From: Methanobacteriota archaeon
GTDB taxonomy: Archaea; Thermoplasmatota; Thermoplasmata; RBG-16-68-12
DNA length: 11,266 nt
NCBI GenBank assembly: GCA_005879045.1
Contig: VBLV01000103.1
Span: 1-11,266 of the forward strand
Direction: 5' to 3'
The notes beneath the pieces are model-generated. The model had not been told where the DNA came from. It worked only from the letters and a program-made list of their open reading frames with translations, and did not search any database. Position 1 is the stretch's first letter, and the number at the start of each line of letters is the position of its first letter. Below are positions 6,115 through 11,266 of the stretch, in pieces. Position numbers and translations under genes: made by a program.

Positions 6115-7031
6115 TGGACCGCCTCCAGGGGGACCTCGGGTTTCGGACCGAGGGCGGGGATCGAGAGGAGCTCCTCCATCGGCAGTTCCGCGGTCATCGC
6201 GAGTCGCTTCACGTAGATCTCGCCGTACGGGAATTCTTTCTGCCACAGCTTCACCTTCTCCAGATGGGCCAGGAAGAGGAGGGACATGAACACGGTCACC
6301 TCGTCCCAGACGCCGCCCGCCGTCAGCTGGCGCAAAGGAATCGGCTCGCCGTTGAATTGCGTGAGCCGGTGCCAGGTGAGGGCGATGTCCTCCGTGAGGT
6401 CCTCCCCGTGCACCTTCCGATGGAAGTTCGGGGCGAACTTTTGGATGGCCTGTTCGCGCAACGCATTCAGCTGGAGCTGGATTTCCGATTCCCGGCGGGC
6501 CTCGTCGAAGGCGTCCATCAGTTCCATCAGCGTGACGGCCCGGCGTCCTTCCCGACGGATTGCTTCTGTGAGCGGGGTCGCCGTGCCCGCGAGGACGACC
6601 TGGTTGTAGTCCAGGTCCGCGGGATCCCGGAACATGTCGAGATCCCAGCCGCCGACGTCGGCCTCGGGCTCCGGCGGCATCGCGTCGAGGAGGACCTTGT
6701 CGCTCTGCATCTTCAGGATGGACCACGCGAGGAAGACGAGCTTGCCGGCCGTCACGAAGTTCACGGCGCCGTCTTTCTTGACCTTGTCCAGGAAGAGCTT
6801 CGTGAACGGCACGAGGTTGATCTCCCATGGGTCGAGCCGCCGCTCGAGAGCGAGTTCGAACGCCGCGACCACGGACTTCTCGAACGGGTCCCGGACCGCC
6901 ACGTGCATCCCTTGATCGATCTCGTTCAGCATCGCGAGGTATCGATTGATCCGCTGGCCGCCCTCCGTCTCGCTGATCAACGCCTTGTGGAACAGCAGGT
7001 GATTGAGGATCGCCTGGTAGTTCTCGCTCAC
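6111..7031 (-). CDS. scpA: Segregation and condensation protein ScpA (kleisin)
   Basis: ScpA is the kleisin that bridges the two SMC heads and carries ScpB. The protein is 306 residues from GTG at 7031. Residues about 55-110 match the N-terminal kleisin helices (ELALERRLDPWEINLVPF, where the bacterial family has a KLDI-like motif). Residues about 110-240 form the variable linker. Residues about 241-275 are the C-terminal winged helix (VTVFMSLLFLAHLEKVKLW, then FPYGEIYVKRL). Some 45 residues precede the usual start of the family domain, and the bacterial F-x-G-P-L-D-L-L-L opening is replaced by DPFEKSVVAAFEL. The start overlaps the smc stop as GTGA. It is preceded by GGAGGTGATCC (7036-7046), a full 11-nt complement to the 16S rRNA tail. 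Confidence 0.92.
   Translation of the reverse strand: MSENYQAILNHLLFHKALISETEGGQRINRYLAMLNEIDQGMHVAVRDPFEKSVVAAFELALERRLDPWEINLVPFTKLFLDKVKKDGAVNFVTAGKLVFLAWSILKMQSDKVLLDAMPPEPEADVGGWDLDMFRDPADLDYNQVVLAGTATPLTEAIRREGRRAVTLMELMDAFDEARRESEIQLQLNALREQAIQKFAPNFHRKVHGEDLTEDIALTWHRLTQFNGEPIPLRQLTAGGVWDEVTVFMSLLFLAHLEKVKLWQKEFPYGEIYVKRLAMTAELPMEELLSIPALGPKPEVPLEAVH
6122..6126 (-). promoter_or_regulatory. Shine-Dalgarno sequence for scpB that supports its TTG start
   Basis: GGAGG on the minus strand, 7 nt before the TTG at 6114 and inside the scpA 3' end. It supports TTG as the start in the absence of any nearby in-frame ATG or GTG. Confidence 0.7.
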
Positions 7032-10000
7032 GCCGGGATCACCTCCGTGGGTTTCTCGTCCTCGACGTCGGCCAGGTTCACGCGCATGATCACTTCCGAC
7101 ACCGACTCGGGGGTCATCGTCACGCCGACCAGGTGGTCGGCCTCCTTCAGGCTCACCTTCCGGAGCGAGATCTGGACGAACTGCGCCGTCGCGCTGTTCC
7201 TCCGGATCATCCGGGCGACCTTCTCCGCATTGACCGCGTCGAGGTTCTGGTCAATCTCGTCGAGCAGGTAGAAGGGCGACGGGTCGTACTCCTGGATCGC
7301 GAAGATCAGGGCCATCGAGGCGAGGGATCGCTCGCCGCCGGACAGCGCCTCCAGCCGGAGCGCCTTCTTGTGCGCCGGCTTGACCTTCAGGGTGAGTCCG
7401 CCTTCGAACGGCTTCTCCGGATTCTCGAGCGCGAGTTCCGCCTCGCCGCCTTCGGTCAGCTCCGCATAGACGCGAGCGAAATTCTCGTTGATCGAGGTGA
7501 AGATCTTCGCGAGTCCCTCTTTCTTCTTGTCCGTGAGCTGATCGACGAGATGGATGAGTTCCTCGCGCTGTCCCTCGAGCCGCTTGAATTCGTCCTTCAG
7601 ATCCACCGAGCGCGTCTGCTGCGCATCATAATCCTCGAGGGCCCGGAGGTTGATCGGGCCGAGGCCGGTGATGGCCGCATCGCAGTCCGCGATCGTCGTC
7701 TTCAGCTCCTCGAGGCTCGGAAGGCGTCCTTCCTGCAACTCGACCGCCATCTCCTTCATCACGCGTTCGGCTTCCGCGAGCTGCTCCTCCTGGACCTTGA
7801 GCTCCGTCTGCATCTTGAGGAGGAAGTCCTCTTTCGTGTCGATCTTGTGCGTCACCTTGTCGAGGTCCGCCTCGCGGTCCGTCTTCTCCTTGTACGCGGC
7901 GTCCCGGGCGTCTTGGAGGTCCTTGACCTTCTTGCCCATCTGGGCTTCCGTCTTCTCGAGGCCACGGATCTCGGTCTCGAGGCGGCCCAGGGATTCCTGG
8001 AATGAATCGATCCGCTTCTCGTGATCCTTCCTTTGACCGTCCAGCGCGGTGAGGCGCGATCCGACCTCCGTTCGGCGCTCCTCGAGGAACGTCGTCTGGG
8101 TCGCCATCGCCTCGAGCTTGGAGCGCAGGCCGCTCAACTCCTCGGCGAGCGTCGCCCGCCGGCTCATGAGCTCTTTCATCCGCGAGGAGATCTGTTGTGG
8201 CGTCGCGGCGATGACGGCTTTCTTTCGCTCGTCCCGCTTCCCTTTCAGGGCTTCGAGCGCCTTCGTGAACTTCGTGAGATCCTCTTCGATTCGAGCCGCG
8301 GTCGTCTGGGCTTCCCCAAACCGGTCTCTCCGGTCCCGAAGGTCCTTGTCCGCGGTGGCGAGCTTTGAGGCAAACTCCTTCCGTTTCGCCTCCAGGGTGC
8401 TCGTCTTCACTTCGACGGCGCCGCTCCGGCCCCCGGAGTCCTTGATCTCTCCCTCGAGGTCGAGGACGGCCTTCCGCAGTTCGTCGAGCCGGTTCGCGAC
8501 GGTCTCGCCGTGGGCTTGCGCCTCGCGCAACTTTTCCGCGATTTTCTCCATCTCGCTCGCGACGCTCGGCCCGAACTTGACGGTCGACCGCTCCATGTCG
8601 CCGCCGATCATCGCGCCGGAGGCCTCAATCAGCTCGCCTTCGATCGTCACGAGCCGCACGCCGCCCATCCACTTGCGGGCCTCGTCGAGCGTCTGGACGA
8701 CGAGTGTGTCGCCGAACACGTAGAAGAACGCGTCGCGGTACTTCTCGTCGAAATGACATAGGTCGATCGCGAAGCCGAGGCACTCCTTGGCCACCAGGAT
8801 CGCCTTGCCCCGCGGCTTTCCGACGAGCATCTTGGTGAGGGGTAAGAACGTCGCGCGTCCGATCTTCCGTTTCTTGAGGTAATCGATGCACTGCGCCGCG
8901 ACCGAGTCGTCGTCGACGATGATCCCCTGCATCCGCGCACCCGCGGCAGTGACGATCGCCGTCTCGTACTGCGACTCGACGTGGGCGAGCTGCGCGACCG
9001 TGCCGTGGATGCCCTTGATCGAGCCCGTTTCGCGGCACTCGAGGATCGCGGAGACCGCCGACGTGTAGCCGCGCTTCATGTTCTCCGCGACGTCCGCTTC
9101 CGCCTTCAGCTGGGCGTACTGCCGGGTGAGGCTCAGGATCGCCGTTTGGAGTTCGGCCTGTTCCTTCGCGAGCTTCGCCTCTTCGGCCCGTTTCTCGTGA
9201 AATTCCTGCTGGAGCTTCTCGAGGCTCTTGCCCGATTCCTTCGTGGACGTGTGCAGTTCCTTCAGCTGCCAATCCGCGTCGTCGTACTCGACCTGATACG
9301 CCTTCCGGGATTCCTCGATTTGCGTGATCTCGGACTCGAGGCGGGCCATCGCCTCTTTCGTGCGATCCCCTTCGAGCACGATCCCCTTGACCCGCTCCTC
9401 CACCTGGTCGATTTCGTTGTTGAGCGCGATGATCTGCTTCTGGATGTTGAGGACCTTCGCGTCGCTCTTCGAGGCCAGCTCGTCGACTTCGTGAAGGTCT
9501 TTGTCGGCCGCCTTGATCTGTTCGTCGAGCTCGCCCATACGGGCGTCGATCTTTTCGCGTTCCCGGGCCAGGGCGTCCGTTTCTTTCTGGATCTTCGCTT
9601 GCTCCCGGTTCGCCTCACCGGCCTCGACGCGGAGTTGCTTCAGGACCTCCTTCGAGGTTTCGATTCCGTCCGTCGCGCGCGCGCGTTCGATCCGCAGGCC
9701 GTCCAACTTCTCCTTGAGCTGCTTCGCCTCTTCCCCGCCTCGCTCCGCCATCTCCTGTTCGAGTTCGTTCAGGCGTGCGACGGCTGCGTCGAAGAGCGTT
9801 CGGAGTTCGGCCTTCTGCGCCTCCAGCTTGGCCTTGTCGGCCTCGTGCTTCGCGATCTGTTCCTTCGTGCCGACGATCTGCCGCTCGATCAGTTCGCGGT
9901 TCTTGTACGCGAGTTGGGCTTTCGCGGTGGACATCCGCTCGTTCAGTTCCTTATACTTCAGCGCGCCGTCCCGGTCCGCCTCGAGCTGTTTGATCTGTTT

Positions 10001-10630
10001 GTCGATCTCGTCGAGGATGATTCGGATTCGTTCGAGATTCTCCTCCGTCTCCCGACGCTTTCCCTCAGCTTGGGTGATGTCGTCGTCGAACTTCGTGATC
10101 CCTGCGATGTTGTCGAGGATGCGCCGGCGCTCGATGGAGGACATCGACACGATCTTCTGGATGTCCCCCTGTTGGACGAGGTTGTAGCCTTCCGCGGAGA
10201 TCCGGGCGTGGGCCAGGAGGGAGTCGAACTCGGAGAGCGAGGACTTGCGGTCATTGATGTAGAAGTACGAGTTGTAGCCACCCTCCACGGAGGGACTCAG
10301 GCCAACGTAGCGCGTGAGCTTGACCTCGTCGGCCTCGACCGGGATCTGGCGGTCTGAGTTGTCGAAGAGCAGGCTCACCTGGCACGAGTCGGCGCCTTTC
10401 TTGTCCTTCCCGCCGTTCCAGATGAGGTCGGTCAGCTTCCCGGCTCGGATCGCCTTGGAGCTTTTCGGACCCAGGACGAACAGGATCGCGTCCGCGATGT
10501 TGCTCTTGCCGGAGCCGTTCGGACCCGTGATCGCGGTGTACCCTTGGAGGAACGGGACTGTGATCTTTCGCCCGAACGACTTGAAGTTCTCCATCTGGAT
10601 GCGGAGCGGGGCGTCTACTACCCATCCCAT
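7028..10630 (-). CDS. smc: Chromosome segregation ATPase SMC
   Basis: SMC is the ATPase that forms the ring of prokaryotic condensin with ScpA and ScpB. The protein is full length at 1,200 residues. The Walker A motif is GPNGSGKS at 36-43 and the Q-loop is GYNLVQQGD near 148-156. Two long coiled-coil arms (about 175-515 and 690-1030) flank a hinge at about 520-687 (GIHGTVAQLA through GGDMERS). The C-terminal head has the ABC signature LSGGER (1096-1101), Walker B FYLLDE (1120-1125) and a D-loop-like DQNLDAVN (1127-1134). All catalytic motifs are intact. Head sequences such as SNIADAILFVLG and the N-A-E-K-V-A-R-M-I helix look archaeal. ATG at 10630 has AAGGA 5 nt upstream. The first gene of a tight operon, it overlaps scpA by 4 bases. 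Confidence 0.97.
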   Translation of the reverse strand: MGWVVDAPLRIQMENFKSFGRKITVPFLQGYTAITGPNGSGKSNIADAILFVLGPKSSKAIRAGKLTDLIWNGGKDKKGADSCQVSLLFDNSDRQIPVEADEVKLTRYVGLSPSVEGGYNSYFYINDRKSSLSEFDSLLAHARISAEGYNLVQQGDIQKIVSMSSIERRRILDNIAGITKFDDDITQAEGKRRETEENLERIRIILDEIDKQIKQLEADRDGALKYKELNERMSTAKAQLAYKNRELIERQIVGTKEQIAKHEADKAKLEAQKAELRTLFDAAVARLNELEQEMAERGGEEAKQLKEKLDGLRIERARATDGIETSKEVLKQLRVEAGEANREQAKIQKETDALAREREKIDARMGELDEQIKAADKDLHEVDELASKSDAKVLNIQKQIIALNNEIDQVEERVKGIVLEGDRTKEAMARLESEITQIEESRKAYQVEYDDADWQLKELHTSTKESGKSLEKLQQEFHEKRAEEAKLAKEQAELQTAILSLTRQYAQLKAEADVAENMKRGYTSAVSAILECRETGSIKGIHGTVAQLAHVESQYETAIVTAAGARMQGIIVDDDSVAAQCIDYLKKRKIGRATFLPLTKMLVGKPRGKAILVAKECLGFAIDLCHFDEKYRDAFFYVFGDTLVVQTLDEARKWMGGVRLVTIEGELIEASGAMIGGDMERSTVKFGPSVASEMEKIAEKLREAQAHGETVANRLDELRKAVLDLEGEIKDSGGRSGAVEVKTSTLEAKRKEFASKLATADKDLRDRRDRFGEAQTTAARIEEDLTKFTKALEALKGKRDERKKAVIAATPQQISSRMKELMSRRATLAEELSGLRSKLEAMATQTTFLEERRTEVGSRLTALDGQRKDHEKRIDSFQESLGRLETEIRGLEKTEAQMGKKVKDLQDARDAAYKEKTDREADLDKVTHKIDTKEDFLLKMQTELKVQEEQLAEAERVMKEMAVELQEGRLPSLEELKTTIADCDAAITGLGPINLRALEDYDAQQTRSVDLKDEFKRLEGQREELIHLVDQLTDKKKEGLAKIFTSINENFARVYAELTEGGEAELALENPEKPFEGGLTLKVKPAHKKALRLEALSGGERSLASMALIFAIQEYDPSPFYLLDEIDQNLDAVNAEKVARMIRRNSATAQFVQISLRKVSLKEADHLVGVTMTPESVSEVIMRVNLADVEDEKPTEVIPA
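7036..7046 (-). promoter_or_regulatory. Full-length Shine-Dalgarno sequence for scpA inside the smc 3' end
   Basis: The minus strand reads GGAGGTGATCC, complementary over 11 bases to the common 3' end of archaeal 16S rRNA (GGATCACCTCC). It ends four bases before the scpA GTG and lies within the last codons of smc. It decides the GTG start and suggests efficient re-initiation after smc translation. Confidence 0.8.
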
Positions 10631-10635
10631 CTATA

Positions 10636-10640
10636 TCCTT
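10636..10640 (-). promoter_or_regulatory. Ribosome binding site for smc
   Basis: AAGGA on the minus strand lies 5 nt before the smc ATG at 10630. It is weaker than the scpA site but well spaced, and it supports this ATG over one two codons in frame-shifted position (ATGGGATGG). Confidence 0.5.
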
Positions 10641-10644
10641 CTGG

Positions 10645-10664
10645 TGTCCGACGACAGTCGGACA
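10645..10664. promoter_or_regulatory. Perfect 8-bp inverted repeat at the predicted smc transcript start
   Basis: TGTCCGAC (10645-10652) and GTCGGACA (10657-10664) are exact inverted copies separated by GACA. The TATA box at 10687-10694 predicts transcription start near 10664-10666, so the element begins at or next to the first transcribed base. It could be an operator for a dimeric repressor, or an RNA hairpin at the 5' end of the smc-scpA-scpB message. It leaves only a short single-stranded stretch carrying the ribosome binding site. Confidence 0.55.
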
Positions 10665-10686
10665 GGCACGCGCAAGGAGGTGATGG

Positions 10687-10694
10687 CTATAAAA
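10687..10694 (-). promoter_or_regulatory. Predicted TATA box for the smc-scpA-scpB operon
   Basis: The minus strand reads TTTTATAG, containing the TTTATA core, in a GC-rich setting. Normal archaeal spacing puts the start of transcription at about 10664-10666 and gives a leader of about 34 nt. No obvious BRE is seen just upstream. The remainder of the gap to 10774 shows no gene and no clear terminator for the upstream gene. Confidence 0.6.
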
Positions 10695-10774
10695 GTGTAG
10701 CGGAGACGATGGGCCCCCGAATTGACAAACTCGGTTCGAGAGGGCAGAACGGGCAGGGGACCGCCTTGGGATTC

Positions 10775-11266
10775 TCAACGCGTCTTTCGAGGCAAGTGAC
10801 CTTGCAAATGGTCCGCGAGTCGGAGTAAGGCACGTCCGTCCATCCCGTCCAGGTATTGCGTTAGCAGGCGTTCTCGGGCTGCGGACAAAGCCTCCAACAT
10901 GTTGCGGTCTCGGAGACAGGCCTGCACCGCGGTGGTGAGTTCGCCCGCACTTGCGGCAACCAACGCCGCTCCTTCGTGGCTGAGCCCCGTAGGGTCTCCT
11001 CGTCCGGAGAACGCCGCGAGGACGACGGGACGGTGGCGAGTCATCGCTTCCAGGGCGGCGGTCGAACTCTTGCAGACGATGACGGCCGGGCGCCGGAGGG
11101 TTGCGGTAAGCGTCTCGTCCCACTGGACGGTTGAAAAGCCGACGGCATCGACGAGCCGTCTTAGCCGCGACGGGTCCTCGGAGGGATGAGGACGGATGGC
11201 AATCGGAACGTTCTGTTCGTCGAGGGGCAAAAGCGCCCGCATCGCCTCCCAGCGGTCGAAGTCGCT
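10775..11266 (-). CDS. GT-B-like glycosyltransferase or surface-polysaccharide enzyme, C-terminal part, cut by the window edge
   Basis: The frame is open to the last base of the window, so 163 C-terminal residues are visible and the start is outside. An internal ATG at 11242 is not the start, as the preceding codons (SDFDRWEA) read on in frame. IRPHPSED (window residues 24-31) and SSTAALEAM followed by RPVVLA resemble the C-terminal nucleotide-sugar-binding half of GT-B fold enzymes. In these a His-Pro loop and a Ser/Thr-rich loop before a helix bind the donor phosphates; capsule, CDP-glycerol and related transferases share this look. A helical tail follows. The exact donor and acceptor cannot be told. 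It points toward smc with a 144-bp gap and a separate smc promoter, so it is probably not in the operon. Confidence 0.5.
   Translation of the reverse strand, partial: SDFDRWEAMRALLPLDEQNVPIAIRPHPSEDPSRLRRLVDAVGFSTVQWDETLTATLRRPAVIVCKSSTAALEAMTRHRPVVLAAFSGRGDPTGLSHEGAALVAASAGELTTAVQACLRDRNMLEALSAARERLLTQYLDGMDGRALLRLADHLQGHLPRKTR

Noticed and set aside
6115..6828. Upstream in-frame extension of scpB to 6828
   Set aside because: The sequence lies wholly inside scpA in another frame, is Arg/Gly/Pro-rich and has no ScpB similarity; the Shine-Dalgarno and TTGA overlap fix the start at 6114.
6114..7271. A 385-codon plus-strand frame opposite scpA and the end of smc
   Set aside because: Charged, repetitive shadow composition and no ribosome binding site; scpA and smc are well supported on the minus strand.
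8981..10357. A 458-codon open frame antisense to smc
   Set aside because: Low-complexity Leu/Arg/Phe/Val-rich shadow of the coiled-coil codons; smc on the other strand is unequivocal.
10674..10700. AAGGAGGTGAT on the plus strand followed by a five-codon ORF (MAIKV)
   Set aside because: The ATG overlaps the Shine-Dalgarno-like sequence, the peptide is tiny, and the same bases serve as the region between TATA box and start of the smc promoter on the other strand. Probably chance.
10710..10828. A possible 39-residue plus-strand ORF (MGPRIDKL...) in the gap before smc
   Set aside because: No ribosome binding site and no recognisable features, and it overlaps the 3' end of the minus-strand glycosyltransferase-like gene.
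1..11266. CRISPR array, insertion sequence, tRNA or rRNA gene
   Set aside because: No regularly spaced DNA repeats, transposase motifs, terminal inverted repeats or RNA-gene signatures were seen on either strand.

Overview
This window looks like a chromosomal segment of a high-GC archaeon. I infer a euryarchaeal lineage, with Thermoplasmatota the best guess, but taxonomy cannot be proven from this sequence alone. The evidence is an SMC whose head segments resemble archaeal SMCs, a compact smc-scpA-scpB operon, archaeal-type TATA boxes (TTTATA) about 25 nt before plausible transcript starts, and strong Shine-Dalgarno sequences matching the archaeal 16S tail.

Layout. Bases 1-810 (+) hold the C-terminal half of a histidine ammonia-lyase (HutH); its start lies before the window. 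Everything after it is on the minus strand and reads right to left. At the right edge (10775-11266) is the C-terminal part of a GT-B-like glycosyltransferase. After a 144-bp promoter gap comes the condensin operon: smc (7028-10630), scpA (6111-7031) and scpB (5491-6114). Its genes are joined by two 4-base stop/start overlaps, GTGA and TTGA. After a second promoter gap of about 175 bp comes a very large gene (811 to about 5315). It encodes about 1,495 residues once a frameshift is repaired: about 20 tandem 62-residue alpha-helical repeats, a beta-sandwich domain, and a C-terminal RING-like Cys/His zinc finger. This gene ends back to back with hutH, with no base between the two stop codons.

How the genes fit together. 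SMC (ATPase), ScpA (kleisin) and ScpB (KITE winged-helix protein) form the ring complex that organises and segregates chromosomes. The giant repeat protein directly downstream is codirectional but has its own promoter-like signals. It may be a scaffold or partner for the SMC complex; that is inference from position and architecture only. HutH (histidine catabolism) and the glycosyltransferase appear unrelated to the condensin block.

The most unusual points are the giant helical-repeat/RING-like protein, an exact 17-bp tandem duplication that breaks its reading frame near the 5' end, and symmetrical DNA elements placed close to both promoters.
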